Below, piece by piece: positions 1 to 12,345 of a stretch of 64,000 bases of DNA. The position numbers were made by a program, and so were the translations under genes. This DNA is from Apoderus coryli (Eukaryota > Arthropoda > Insecta > Coleoptera > Attelabidae), in NCBI GenBank assembly GCA_911728435.2, contig OU452202.1, positions 23,911,135 to 23,975,134 of the forward strand. Reading direction: 5' to 3'. Numbering within the stretch: the first letter of the stretch is position 1; each line of letters begins with the position of its first letter. Under the pieces are notes generated by a model that did no database searches, was not told the DNA's origin, and saw nothing but the letters and a program-made list of their open reading frames with translations.

Positions 1-880
1 AAAAAAATGGAAACAAAATTCTAGTTAATAACAAAGAAATAATGTTGATAATATTTTTTATAAAAGTGAATTTAACAAAAGACCACGCAATTTTCGTCTG
101 AATGTGAAAAGGCTTAACGACTTCAAAGTATCCTGAATCTGATTATACAACTTATATATTTGAAAGGAAAATGATCTCTCGAAACTTGAAGTTCTATGAG
201 CTGGGGGTGAAAGAAGATTACGGTATCTAATATTCACATTGTGAACATCAGAACGGAATGTGATTTTATTGTATAAGTATGGAGGCTGTCCCCGGGTCAG
301 AATAGAGTGGAATAAAACCGCTGAATGAAGATGTCTACGAGCTTCCATGGAGAGCCACTTGACATCAACGAGTTTATGGCTTACTCGGTCGTACTTCCTG
401 ATGCCGAATATGTATCGCAAGCAAGATTTTTGTACACGTTCGATGCGGTTTTTATCAACAGTTAATAAACTAGGACTATATACGACATCACAGTAATTAA
501 AATTACTGAGCACCAAGGCATCAGTTAGTTTAGTTTTAAGCTCTATTGAAAGTGTATGTCTGTGTGGGTATAACATTTTCAATGAGGCATATGATTTTGC
601 AATGCATCCCGAAACATGCTCGGAAAAGCGCAAATCACAATCTATCACAAGACCCAAGTTTCTCGCACTCTGAGACACTTTCAAAGAGACATCATTAATT
701 TTAATTTGCATAGAATCTGATATGGTTTGAGCCTTTGAAGGATTTATTGACAGCTGATGTCCCTCCGACCAGCCCAAAAGTGCTTCCAAATCGAAATTAA
801 TTTTCCTACAAGCATCTACGTAATCATGAGCATAAAAAGAGTGCTTTATTTGACTATCATCAAATACAAACTGATATTAT
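1..880 (-). mobile_element. LINE reverse transcriptase C-terminal part, truncated by window edge
   Basis: The minus strand carries an open frame (58-789, 243 codons) for the region after the reverse transcriptase core of a non-LTR retrotransposon. It shows the layout LYPHRHTLS, NFNYCDVVYSPSL, RVQKSCLRYIFGIR and ERSFSFQIYKLYNQ found after the palm domain of CR1/Jockey-like LINEs. The same frame runs upstream to about 880, where the catalytic box is degraded (FDDSQIKHSF, then YAHD in place of YADD). The same tail recurs at 2684-3295 and 42553-42846, so all three belong to one broad family. The 5' half is missing, and the 3' end may lie outside the window. Inactive relic; the clade is not assigned. 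Confidence 0.8.
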
Positions 881-2159
881 TTTGTGGTTTTTTCTCTAAC
901 TCTGAAGTTTCCACCCCCTGTAAAGTTTTCTTTTTCACCCTGGATATACATAACGGTTTCGCTTTAACACAAAATTGAGCTGAAGTATTTTTGGTCAGAT
1001 AAACTCCCAACTTGTCTTCCATTTAGCAGACCTTGTAACTCTAACTTTTTTCAATATCCCCATGTATCTACATAATTTTATGTTGAACACCCTATATAAG
1101 AATACATAACAAGAAAATCCTTTAATTATAGTTATTTTACAGTGGTTATTAAAGATTTTCATTAAAACGTGATTTTTTCTCAGACATAATAACAACAAGT
1201 GGCAGTTAGATATCTACTAACAAGCCGCACTTTCTATTTCTACAATATATTTAATTTTTTTCCCCTGCTAAAAATCTTCTGTATCTATAATATTACACTG
1301 TAATATTTCGTACGTGCAACTATTTGTTCGTTTTCCCTCCGAAAATCTAATGGTATAGATAGTACTGCCTTGGAGCAGCCACCACAATCAGTGGAGGGAC
1401 CAAACACTTTGTGTGTATTCGTTAAACGGCGCGTGTGTGGGAGGCATATTTACGTAAAATATTAGGAGGGAAACATCAGGCGTTAAAACACAGCGAGAGT
1501 GTTCTATTGCTTGGTTTGTGGTATATGGAAAACGTATATTGGCGTTTGAAATGTAGGTATAATTTGTGAATGATGATTTTGCGCATCGAAGTCCTGTTGA
1601 TTACTACTTTGTGTGACTGGTTAGGATGGCTCAAGATAAAAATGTTTTGGCACATTTCTTAGTGTAGTTTAGCGTGTGTGAGCGGAAAGCCACGCATATT
1701 CTTTCTATAGCATTCTACGTTTTTATTTTTCTAAAAATATATAAGTATGTATCTGTAGACTAAGCAAGTAAATACATATACAGGGTGACTGAAAAAATTT
1801 AGAATTTATTTCGGATTCAGATAAACAAATAAATCGAGAGGGTCCTACAAAGGTTTTTCACCGAGATATGAGCCCCTATAGGACGCCGGTCCCGTTTAGA
1901 AATCGGGTTTTTTTAAATAACTGTGGAAGTATTTAACAAAAATTTAATATATGATGGACACCAGAAAGCATATCTTAAAATACTGGGACTAATGATAAAG
2001 ACTTTAACACATTCCTTGCTTCTTAAAGAAAAGTTACCGCTACCGCATTATTTTTTCCATGAAGGTATTTATTTTGTTTTGTAAAATAGCTTTACAACTG
2101 TGTGATAAAAAAGGTTTTTCCAAAATTTTTGATTTCATCATTAAAAATATGGCGTTCCT
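881..2159. other. Intergenic AT-rich stretch with one lone transposon terminus
   Basis: No coding sequence that I recognise. At 1779 a TA is followed by CAGGGTGACTG, the same style of terminus seen on the DD41D and foldback elements elsewhere in the window. I could not find the partner end. Another related end (GAACACCCTATA) lies near 1085. Confidence 0.5.
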
Positions 2160-3585
2160 CTAACAGGTGTTTGGCATATGTGGAATCTTCTTTTTGTTTG
2201 TCTAATGAATCTACTTAATCATGATATCCTTGCTGCTATGTTGAATTATTTTGGTTTCAGCGTAGAGTCAAGAGGTTTGTTGAGATCATTCCTCACGGGT
2301 CGTTCTCAGTGTGTTGTGAGCGATCAGCATATGTCTAGGAAGAGATCTGTTCTGTCTGGTGTGCCGCAGGGTAGTGTTTTGTGTCCGAGACTTTATAGTC
2401 TGTATTCGTCTGTTTTTGTCAGAGATTTAGAATTTTGTAAATATCATTTGTATGCAGATGATACACAGATTTATAGTGCCTTTAACCCGGTAGACGCTGC
2501 GGTGGCCGTAGATCGTATAAATCGGGACCTGAGGAGAATACATCAAATATCGCGTGATCATTTGTTAAAATTAAACACGAATAAAACCGTTTGTATGCTG
2601 TTTTGTGGCGATAATGTAAGAAATCAAATTCAACAAAATGCCCTTGAATTGGATGGAGACATTTTGGTTTTCCAGGAAAGAACTTGGGACTGGATCACAA
2701 GCTGCGATTCAAGGACCATATAACATCAAATCTTAAAATCGGATATGGAATGTTAAAAAAATTATACCCCCACCGACATTCGTTAAATGTAACCTTGAAG
2801 ATTCGTATGTGTGATGCTCTTGTCTTATCGCACTTAAACTTCTGTAACAGCATCTACGGTCCTTGTCTTGATAGTGTGGACAGAGTTCAGAAGTTGCAGA
2901 ACTCTTACTTGCAGTTCATATTTGGCATTCGAAGAAGACATCGCATATCTCACAAACTTAAGGAGGCAGGTTGGCTGAATATGTATAACAGACGCATTCA
3001 CCATTCAACATGCTTCTTTTACAAAATAATAAAATATAAAACCCCTCCTTATCTGGTTAATAGAATTGTGTATAGAACTGATGTGCATAATCTAAACATC
3101 AGACGTAAAAGTCTAATAACAGTCCCTGTTCATAAAAAGGAAATATTTAAAAGATCGTTCTCTTATAATGTCGCCACGCTAGTTAACCGGTGGATTTCTG
3201 TCAGAGTTTGCATGTGTTCAGGTCCACGATTAAAAATATATTGCTTGACAGCGTTTAGGCATTTCATTTGGGCATTTTGTTTCCACTGTTTTTAAGCCAA
3301 CATTTTATTTTTGTATACTTATGTGTTTTAATGTAATATATTATAATTATTATTATAATTTATGGTTTAATTCTACTGTGTCATTATGTCATTATATTAT
3401 TGTGAGAGGCGCTTGACAGTTGTTGTGTACTACTGATTTTTTTTTGTTATTTTTTATTGTGTATTGTTTCTTGGGCTTCAACAGCACTCAACCTAGTTGA
3501 GAAGGTTGTAATAATACATTTTTTGTACAAATTTATGTAATACCTTTTAGAGCTAATAAACATATATTATTATAAATATGTTCCT
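2160..3585 (+). mobile_element. LINE, 5'-truncated and frameshifted reverse transcriptase
   Basis: Two overlapping plus-strand frames (2178-2723 and 2684-3295) together give most of a non-LTR reverse transcriptase. The first holds SGVPQGSVL, the catalytic YADDTQIY and a LNTNKT thumb motif. The second continues with LGLDHKLRFKDHI, LYPHRHSLN, NFCNSIYGP and FKRSFSY. A frameshift near 2690 separates them, so no full protein can be made. Homology begins around NHDILAAML (about 2205), just after the expected FDTI motif, so the 5' end is missing. The likely 3' end is the TAATAAACATAT stretch near 3560-3585. Same family as the copies at 1-880 and 42280-46190. Confidence 0.85.
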
Positions 3586-5094
3586 TAAGCTGTTTTCTGG
3601 AGGTTCGCCCCATTTGTCATTATATATACTTTAGGGCAACTACCACAGGCCTATATATATAAAAATATTTTGAAAAGTACAAATTTTAGTTTAGGTATAA
3701 AATGTTTTGTAAATTGTGTCATGTTTGTGCAATAAATTTTGTGTAAATTACTTAAAACATTTATTGTTTTCTTCAAAAAGTTTAAACTAATAACCTCCAT
3801 ATACAATAAATAGAATATTATGATATGGCGAGCTAAAAAGGCATTCTTGTTGATTGTCTTTAAGGAAATTTTAAAAATAATAATAAGCCAGTATTTTATA
3901 AGGTTTTTTCTCTTCGGTTAGCCTAAATACAATATTTGCAACCGTTTGAAGATAGCTTTCCACGTCCAAATTGACCTAAGAAATCTAAAAATATCCAGTA
4001 AGGCTTCATCGTCCTAATTAACATGTAATACTTAGCTTGATGTTACTTACAAGGCTCTCAATCAATCGAGAGCAACGAAAGACTAAATTGTCTGGCTAGA
4101 CAAGCCTCTGCAAATTCCTTTAAGTTGACAAAAGCCTAGTTGCAGAACTGCTTATTTAATAAAAAAATTAACAATGTCTGAAAAAGCTATCTAATTAGCT
4201 TGAGCGCAAATACAATTTTTAGCTCCTTTAGTGCGAAGTTTTAAAACTTCTGCAATATTAGGAATCCGATTTTGATAAAATTGAATATTCTAATAAAAAA
4301 TATTACATTAAACGGGACATGGGCCTTCAAAATTTGCCTTAAAAGGAATTACAAGTCCTCTGCAATTTATATTTCGAGGTTCCTAGAATTTAGAGCCCCA
4401 TTTGTATAGACCTTTATTTTATTTTTTGTTATTTCTGAAATATTTGTCAATAAAATGGTTCTTTTTATTACATGTTTTAATACCTTTGGATTTATGTTAT
4501 AAAACATACAACATTCAGACACATTCCGGGTAATTTAAGTTCTATCCAGGGCGCTAAATTGTCTAAACCCAGCCCTGACAATATGCATTATATTTAAAAA
4601 TAGCATATTATACAATAATTACTAAAATAAATCAAATGAACAACATTTTATCTATTTAGTAGTATAATAAATCTATCAGACAAAAAATTGAAAAAAAATA
4701 TATATACCTTAGACTTTTTGCTACTGCAAATGCATCGATACTAAATAGAACAAAAAAAAACCCGACTGATTTCTACGCTATTTTAATTTTGTGGTCTCAT
4801 TTTTAAACAGAACCAATTAATCTCCGAACCAATTATATTTTGATAAAAAAATAGTCACACTATAAACAAAAACTTCAAGATCCGGAACAATAACAGAATC
4901 ACTGCCAGCAGAGATATAGAAAAAACAAAAGATAGGTAGTTAATGCAAATTGTTTGTCATTCTAGTTAAGTGTAGCTATAAAAATTAAGTCAGACGACGT
5001 GTTAAATATTTACATCCTATTAAAAGTTGTTTTGTTGTTGTTTTTTATTAAATTATTGTAATATTGTTTTTAATCTTATCAATCAAATTTTGCA
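3586..5094. other. AT-rich intergenic stretch
   Basis: No gene recognised apart from a 44-base RNase H relic listed separately. The base composition is strongly AT-rich, with short poly-A and poly-T runs. Confidence 0.5.
4068..4111 (+). pseudogene. Tiny LINE RNase H relic
   Basis: The plus strand reads roughly ESNERLNCLARQAS, closely matching GNERADWLARQAS in the RNase H domain of the I-like LINE at 20900-20935; the shared run TGGCTAGACAAGCCTCTG is identical. It is too short to function. It shows that the same LINE family was once present here and has been almost erased. Confidence 0.5.
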
Positions 5095-6645
5095 TACATG
5101 TAATTAATAGCAAAACATGTTAAAGAGATCATTAATAAGAGTTTTGAGGACGGTGTTTTTCCAGAGTGCCTTAAAACATCAAAAATAGTTCCTATTTATA
5201 AACAAAAAGGTGATGCAAAAGATACAAATAATTACAGACCGTTGGCACTACAAAGTCAATTTATTTAGTAAAATATTTGAGTGCTTATATAACATGAGAC
5301 TTAATAATTATCTCGAAAAATTTAAGATCCTCTCTTGCAACTACAATGGATTCAGGATCGGTAGATCAACAGAAACAGCTCTTAATCAGGCTTTGGACAA
5401 CCTATAACAGTCACTCAATAACAAGGAAATAGCTCTTGGCCTTTTCTTTGATTTAAGCAAGGCGTTTGATTCCATAAGCCATGATCTTTTGTTTCTGAAA
5501 CGGAATGCTGTTGGTATAAGAGGAACAGCGGCCGTATGGATACGTAGCTATCTTACACAGCGTACACAGGTGGTTGAAATTGCGGGTGTCCGTTCGAGGT
5601 CCGAGATCGTGAGCAGTGAGGTGCCGCAGGGCTCCTGTCTCTCACCTACCTTGTTCAATGTTTGACGATATCTCTGAAGTTCTGGGTATTTTTGGGTATC
5701 CCATTTTTTGTGCAGACGATACTAGTGTTTTTGTTTCAGCCAAAGATGAAGCAGGGTTAGTTCAGGCTGCCAACGTGGTGACTGGGGCATAACGGACTTA
5801 CCCTTAATGCATTAACAACGGTTGCTTTGCCGATATCTATAGCAAGCAACACCAGCAATAAGAGTTATCTGATACGTATAGGAGGTGAGTCTATAAAAAA
5901 TGTGAGTAATACCAAATTTCTGGGAGTGTATACAGACAGCAAACTGATCTGGGACATACATATTGACACCATACTACCAAAAGTCAGTAGCTGTGTGTTT
6001 CTGATAAAGAATATTAGAGGTACTGTATCAACCAGCATTTTGAAATTGATATACTTCGGCTTAGTTCAGTCTACCTTGGCATATGGAATCATATTTTGGG
6101 GAGGAGCCGGTGGATTGACTAGAGTATTCATGGCCCAAAAAAAGGTTATAAGAGCAATACAAAAAATTCCTCAGACAGCATCATGTAGGGAACATTTTGT
6201 GAATTTGAAAATAATGACTTTTCCTTGCCTCTACATGTACGCACTCATAATTCATATCAAAAAACAAAGTGAATCGTTGCTTAAAAGAGAAGATGTTCAC
6301 AATTATGGCCCTAGAAACAAAAATAACGTGGTTTTGCCATTTTCTAGACTAAGTATTCGTCAGAAAAATCCTAACTATATCGGCGTAAAGTGTTATAATA
6401 AGATTCTGAAAATTAACAAATTTAAAAACCTAACATTTAGGAGATTTAAGCTGGAGTTGAGAAATTATTTTGTGGATAAATGTTTTTATTCTGTGGATGA
6501 ATTTTTGAACTATACAACGGATTAATAATATGTATCTTTTAGTTATTATGTTTGACAATTCCATAATGTAACATGTTGTATTGTTATCATTCGGTAGAAC
6601 TAAGTAATAAATAGAATAAAATAAAAAATAAATATATTTTTGAGT
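5095..6645 (+). mobile_element. Jockey-like LINE, 5'-truncated, several frameshifts
   Basis: Joining frames by eye gives the reverse transcriptase order: VPIYKQKGD...NNYRPLAL (5180-5250), NGFRIGRSTETALNQ (5345-5395), FFDLSKAFDSISHDLL (5445-5490), VPQGSCLSPTLFNV (5620-5660), then the catalytic box as CADD rather than YADD (about 5714). A long intact tail frame (5827-6525) holds NTKFLGVYTDSKLIWD, AYGIIFWGGAG and the terminal RNYFVDKCFYSVDEFLN. That tail matches the LINE at 32634-33710 (KNYLIDQAFYSIDEFL), so the two are relatives. The 3' end is the AATAAA-rich stretch to about 6645. Non-functional because of frameshifts and stops before 5827. Confidence 0.85.
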
Positions 6646-6660
6646 GTCCATATTATTCAA

Positions 6661-7112
6661 TATAACTACCGATGTTAAGGTTGGACCAATTACGTAGGTA
6701 TATAAACGACACGACGCCGACGGAGGAAAAAGCTCTGAATTTTAAACCATCAGAAAATGAGCGAAATATCCTACGATAGTAACTTGAGGTATGGGCACTA
6801 TAGAAAAGCTACCGAATCGAAAGATATTTTCAGAAATCACCTTGAATGCAGCCGATTAAGCATAAAAATATCTGTATGCAAAATCTGATCCAAAAACATG
6901 TAGATACCATTTATTTCTATAGACTAAAACAGTTTTTATTACAAGGTGCGGAAGGAACATGTACTTCACCAGAACAGCCTCCGATTGATGCGTCAGAACA
7001 AAAAATCGTCAGCTCAATGAAACTGCCAACAGAGTAACACAAATGCAATTTCATAAAAGAAGAGCAAATACATTTGTACTAAGACTAACATAAAACCAAT
7101 TGAACAAAATTA
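6661..7112. other. Unassigned stretch upstream of RLE LINE fragment
   Basis: A short open frame at 6846-7037 (63 codons) has no motif I recognise and ends before the TAA repeat that starts the next element. Nothing else is supported here. Confidence 0.4.
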
Positions 7113-8078
7113 ATAATAATAATAAACCCACAAGGAAAATCAATATCAAAAACAGCGGAAAAGATTATGAAGGAACTACAGCTAGAGAATGAGCCCACGA
7201 TCGCAACACAACTGATTAAAAATAAATTACAACAAATAGGAATTGAAAAATGGAAATCTAAAAATATGCATGGACAACACAAACGAGAAACAGAAAAAGA
7301 TTACGTAAATAAAAGAATAACATGGGAATGGCTACGAAGGGGACAACTTAAGGGAGAAACCGAGGGGCTGCTTGTTGCTGCACAAGATCAATCACTAGCT
7401 ACAAACTATATCAAAAGAAATATATTCAGAAGCACGCAGGACGCTACTTGTAGATTGTGCAAAGAATTCGATGAAACGGTAGAACATATAACATCAGGAT
7501 GTCCAATATTAGCAGCTCGAGAATATATTAACAGGCACAATAAAGTAGCAACGCAATTACACTACAATATTTGCAAAAGTCTAAACGTGCCCATGGAGAC
7601 AAATTTATGGTATAAACATATTCCAAAAGCGGTTATGACATCTACCGATGAACAAACAACAATATTATGGGATCAACCTATAACAACTGACAGAACAATT
7701 AGCAGCAACAGACCGGATATTATAATCAAAACAAAAGATTTGTGCCAAATCATAGACGTGTCCATACCGGCTGACAGGAATATAGTAAAAAAAGAAGCGG
7801 AAAAAAACAATAAATACAGGGATCTTGAAATTGAGATTAAAAGAATGTGGAAGCTAAAAACTAGAATTGTGCCTGTTGTTGTGGGAGCCACTGGATCGGT
7901 CTCCTCTTCATTTGCGAAAAACCTATCGGAAATACCTGGCAATCATTCAACCTACGACTTGCAAAATACGACAGTATTGGGAACTGCTCATATACTACGT
8001 AAAGTACTTACCTAACGGCTACTTACCCTTGGAAGTTCACACCAGTGTAAAACACTGAGAAAAATAATAATAATAATA
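7113..8078 (+). mobile_element. C-terminal end of RLE-type (R2/R4/Dong-like) LINE protein
   Basis: An open frame at 7167-8015 (282 codons) encodes the tail of a non-LTR protein that uses a restriction-like endonuclease. In order: a TWEWLRRGQLKGETE block, a zinc-knuckle-like CRLC...ETVEHITSGC (near residue 95), the endonuclease core NRPDIIIK...CQIIDVSIPADRN...KEAEKNNKYRDLE (residues about 180-220), and a VPVVVGATGS...TAHILRKVL ending. The RPD...DV spacing fits the PD-(D/E)XK nuclease fold of this group. The reverse transcriptase is absent, so this is a 5'-truncated insertion. TAA repeats flank both sides (7113-7127 and about 8064-8078). Confidence 0.8.
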
Positions 8079-8700
8079 TCTTCATTAATCCACCTATTAA
8101 TCGGCCAACGTAAACCTAAATAATCGATCTTTCTGCATAAGAACTCCCTATCCACAACATCAAAAGCACTCGACAAATCGAACAACATAGCCACCACATA
8201 ATATCCATTATCCGTCAAATCATGTATCTTTTGCACAAACTCAAATGTACATGTCTCCGTTGAAAGACCTGGTCGAAATCCATGTTGACATTTACTTATA
8301 ATTTTGCAGGCACTTAGGAATCCAAATATTCTCTCAGAAACTACATTTTCGATAACTTTTGAAAGTGTACTTAATAGTGATATAGGCCTGTAATTCTCAA
8401 GAGCAGTTCTATCCCCCTTCTTAAATACTGGAACAATAACGGCCTGCTTTAATTGTTCAGGGAAGATACCACTTTCAACTGGCATATTTGTTAGTTCAGC
8501 TATGATTGGTGACAATATATGAACTGCAACTTTCACGGGTATATTGTCGATGCCAGTAGATTTTTTATTTGACATATTTTTTATAATTTTAGCAACCTCG
8601 TGAACCGTCACAGGATTAAAGAACATACTCTGAGGATTCATGGGACCCACCGTGCATTGAATTGTTATCAGTAAAATGTGATTTCTATTTATTTTTGATG
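8079..8700 (-). mobile_element. LINE reverse transcriptase N-terminal fragment
   Basis: The minus strand reads IPVKVAVHILSPIIAEL, FPEQLKQAVIVPVFKKGD, NYRPISLLSTLSKVIE, QHGFRPGLSTE and LFDLSSAFDVVDREFL, in the order of blocks 0-3 of a non-LTR reverse transcriptase. The frame breaks off after RWIN at the TAA repeat ending the RLE fragment, so the palm catalytic box is missing. Either the insertion at 7113-8078 cut this LINE, or it was lost before. No continuation was found left of 7112. Confidence 0.8.
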
Positions 8701-9636
8701 ACAGTTGAAAAAAAATTCATTAGTATTGTATAGTTGAATTTTTTTTTATTATGCAACAAATTAGGAAAAGTTCTACTTTTACGATTTTCCGAATAAAAAA
8801 TCAAAAGTGCGTCCTGTTTATTTAATAAATGTAGATAACTTAAATCAAACAATAATTATCCATATCCAATACATTTAAACTAATTGCACATGCAGTCTAT
8901 AAGAGAGTATAGTAGCCCAGCATTACACAATTAATTATAGTTATTGTTACGGTCCACAAATAATAATTGCAATGTAATGATGCATGGTGTTTTTGTTATG
9001 GACGGCACAATATTATATTATTTACCCAATTTAATACACAATCTCTATGCCATTAATATTAAATAGCTACCATTAAACTCTAACATTATCTGCTCCATAT
9101 ATTTGTTATACACGATGTTAATTTATCGCTTGTTATAATTGTTGTTTTCGTTCTTGTTAGAAACTCAAAAGGATATTTCAAAATTGCTACTAGAATTATT
9201 TTGCAACTGCCCGTTTATTATTGGAGCGTTTGGTGATATCTTATATCATTGATAAGCTCCATCATCAAATTAACACAATTTTTTATGAGAAGTTGAAGTC
9301 TGTAGGATAAGTAAGAAAAACACAAAATTTTGACGAAACTAATATACGAGTATTATAACAAATAAATAAATAATTAAATTTTAAGAAGTAGTCCATATTC
9401 AAGTGGAGTAAATTGTTTACCCTACCAAATAAAAGTCATACCTCCCCGAAATAACTTTAAAATATTTCCCTCAACGATCACCGATGAGCAGCATACATGT
9501 TTCGGAGCACCAGGCCCCATCATTAGTGGTCAAATTAATAATAAATGTTATGTTGTTATTATTCGCAATTAGAATTCAGGTGCAGTAAATTATAACAAAA
9601 ATTCCATCCTTAAATTTTGAACGTCTTAATGATCTA
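8701..9636. other. Intergenic stretch with ribozyme-like relic
   Basis: No gene recognised. The piece at about 9420-9530 resembles the flank of the palindrome at 49857-50022 (AATAAAAGTC...GAAATAA...ATGTTTCG) and holds the hammerhead-like relic listed separately. Confidence 0.45.
9490..9532 (-). ncRNA. Degraded hammerhead-ribozyme-like motif
   Basis: Minus strand: CTAATGA (core G5 changed to A), a hairpin GGGGCctgGTGCTCC, then GAAAC and a palindromic ACATGT. The order matches a hammerhead core, but the changed G5 should abolish activity. Relic of the motif family seen at 11654 and 22895. Confidence 0.4.
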
Positions 9637-10072
9637 CGAGGCATGTTTTTTAAGTAACTACCGTTTTGGAATTAAAAAAAGACGTTCAAAGATATCGCAA
9701 TAATTTTATTTTTACATGAAAGCCTGTACCTTAATCTACTTTTCTACATAATTTCCGTGAATATTGAGGCACTTGTCATAACGTGGCACCAGTTTTTGAA
9801 TACCCTCCTCATAAAATTCTGCCGCCTGACGCTGCATTGATTGTCTCATTACGAGGCAGAAACTCCACTAGCAATACTCCTTTTCTGTCCCAAAAAACTG
9901 TGCACATGATTTTCCGGGCAGAAATTGTTTGCTTAAACTTCACTCTTTTGGGTGATGATGAATGTCGCCATTCCATGGATTGTTGTTTCGATTCTGGTGT
10001 GACGTAGGCCACCCATGTTTCGTCACCATTTGTTCTAAAAAATCTTCACCTTCATTGTGGTACCGCGGTAAA
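9637..10072 (-). mobile_element. mariner (DD34D) transposase relic, internally deleted
   Basis: The minus strand contains VTGDETWVAYVTPESKQQ (frame 9809-10012 plus upstream codons), with the first catalytic D, followed by VKFKQTISARKIMCTVFWD and LLVEFLP, typical of mariner transposase. After ETINA the sequence jumps to the family's C-terminal LVPRYDKCLNIHGNYVEK, so the part with the second and third catalytic D is deleted. The left terminus is a TA followed by CGAGGCATGTTTTTTAAGTA at 9637. The right side ends abruptly near 10072 without a matching terminus. Dead element. Confidence 0.8.
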
Positions 10073-12061
10073 AAATAATAATAATCTTGAGCAGATATGT
10101 ATATTGAAAGATTTACAAGGCAGGTCTTTGGTGCAAGCTTTGCGGATATAATTACTGAAAATATTTTGTTCTGACATAATATGTTTATTAAGTTTGGATA
10201 AGTGTCGCTATTATATTGGTTTTAAATTAAAGAAAAATCGCTAGATACCTACTGTAACATTGTTATTAATAACCTAATTAGATTGTGCTGTCTAGGTAGA
10301 TACAAATATTTAACCATCTACAGCAATATTGTATTCAATTAATAACAAATCTGATTACTTATTACTTTTGTGTTCGGTATACAGGTTTCGTAACAATTAA
10401 AATGAGCTATGAAGAAATCTAGGGTATAGGCCTTCATTGCGCTACGCTCGCAGAGATCATATTGATAAACTGATTCCGTAGATAATCACATATTGCATGA
10501 AATGATTATTACAACATATTTTGATTTAGACAATTAAAATAGTATTGGACAGAGTGTGTTGCATGAGAATTATTTTATTATGGCTATTTTATAATATAAT
10601 AATATCAATTAACTGAAATAAGTAAACAAAATTGCTTATAATATGAACATAAGTCTATGGTATTGAAAAATCTAATATCTGCCAGGTTTTGGCATTTGTA
10701 TGTAGTTGATTTGTAGATATTCATGAGGTACTTCAAAGAGCAAAGAGTGAGAACTCTAAAGCTTCTAGATAGTGAGTTTGTAGGATTATTGCTCTCCCTT
10801 AAATAGGACTAAATGGCATATTAAGGTTAGGTAAAGTTGTAGTTGTGACCTTTTAAAAGATAATGTAAGACATACAGAGGCAAAATGTAAATATGTAACC
10901 TGAAATAAAATACCTTTGGATAATATATTCCCAGTCTTGTCGAGACACCCTGTAGTGTTGGCACGAATGAAGTTGATGTTGCAAATTAAGAAATCTAATT
11001 ATTTTTTTAACTATACTTATAATAACCTTGCATGTCATTCATTCAATATTAAAAAAAACTAATTTAAATTTTGAATACAAATAATATAATATCTATGTAG
11101 TAATAGAAGTAGTATGGACGTGATATGATTTTTTTACTTCTGTAAATGGACAAAGTATAGATTTTATTTTAAGATTTCCACTATAATAATTTTTTTTATA
11201 TTCGAAACTCACTTTCATATTATTTAAATAATACAACATTTGTTAATAATTAAATTTTAAAGGAACCTTTGAGTTAGTAGGCCTGTTAATAGGATTCATT
11301 TATGCATTTACGCCACGAAAATATAAAATTGTATCCCAAGAGCTTTTGGCAAAAAGAAAAGTGCGCAATTATTTTAAATACAAAGCAGTAAATAATAATA
11401 AAAAAATCAAGCCCAAATTAATTACTCTTATAGCCAAATATTAAAATTTAGATGAGGAGGTATGGATTTTTGATTTTTTGCAGCCTATACAAAGTATCCC
11501 GAAATTAGGGGTCGTAGACCATGTTCTACGTTTAAAACAAGTCCTACTTTTCTTAAGCATATTTACCGACTAACGCCTCCTTACAGAGTTACAGCCACCA
11601 AAAGGGGTCCTGAAGATGGTTTTCGAAGCAATTTTGGTCACACTGCCTGTCGATCAATACTGATGAGTTGTGGATCAACGAAACGTCTGGTGAAAGCATG
11701 GTAGTGTGAAACGAATTTCCAACATATCTAAAAGTCTTGTTACTTTATGTAACATGTAATTCATAAATAAAAGCTCCCGCCAGGGAATTCGGGCGCATCT
11801 ATAGTGTTGGCAATAGGATTTAATCGTTCGTGAACTGTGGCATATTACCTGTTCACACTAGATGTCGCCAAAAACATCTTGTCAGATATATAATATTACG
11901 CATTCCCCATACCCTACACTTAATAGTTGTAATAATAGACCTTTTCAGAATTAGGCTTTAATTCGCATATCTTGGCATAAGTTGACAGTTTTAACATAAA
12001 CAAGAATTAACAAATATAACAACAATAATTGAAAGTATACAATATTATTAATATATAACAA
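10073..12061. other. AT-rich intergenic stretch
   Basis: No coding sequence recognised. It contains the best canonical hammerhead-like motif of the window (11654-11693). Confidence 0.5.
11654..11693 (+). ncRNA. Hammerhead ribozyme candidate, canonical core
   Basis: In order on the plus strand: stem I 5' side TCAATA (11654-11659), CTGATGA core (11660-11666), stem II GTTG-TGGAT-CAAC (11667-11679), GAAA (11680-11683), a two-pair stem III closing as AC/GT (within ACGT), C17, and stem I 3' side TGGTGA (11688-11693), pairing with one mismatch and one wobble. All conserved hammerhead nucleotides are present. Predicted cleavage is between 11687 and 11688. Type I hammerheads with a very short stem III are known from Penelope-like elements and retrozymes, where they may act as dimers. 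No protein gene is adjacent. Self-cleavage is inferred, not shown. Confidence 0.6.
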
Positions 12062-12345
12062 TAGTCGAAGGGATTAAGTCAGGCGATCAAGCTAGCCAGT
12101 TCACTAGACCTCATCGACTAATCCACCTATATTCAAAATATTGATTTCGTCAGTATCTTACCAACTGGCTAAAATCATCTGGTGCGCCATCATCATGATG
12201 GAAAAACATCTCCAAGCGATTGGCGATAGGAACATCGTCTAAATTGTTCTGCCAGAGTCTTTGAAAGAATGTGCAAATATGAATTCGCCTTTAACCTATT
12301 TGGCGAAGGAATAGATCCCATATCATAGCTGTCAGCTCACCTATT
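12062..12345 (-). pseudogene. DD41D Tc1/mariner transposase fragment
   Basis: Minus strand, with stops: LDDVPIANRLEMFFHHDGAP (second catalytic D), then RWISR*GLVNWLA*SPDLIP. The layout matches RWIGRRGPIEWPARSPDLSP of the intact transposase at 43492-44604, with the same spacing between the two motifs. Upstream, SYLHILSKTLAEQ is readable in a shifted frame. No terminal repeats were found. Old, dead fragment. Confidence 0.65.

Noticed and set aside
11611..11645. CCTGAAGATGGTTTTCGAAG, resembling another hammerhead core
   Set aside because: No hairpin after the core and GAAG in place of GAAA followed by no closing stem; chance similarity.
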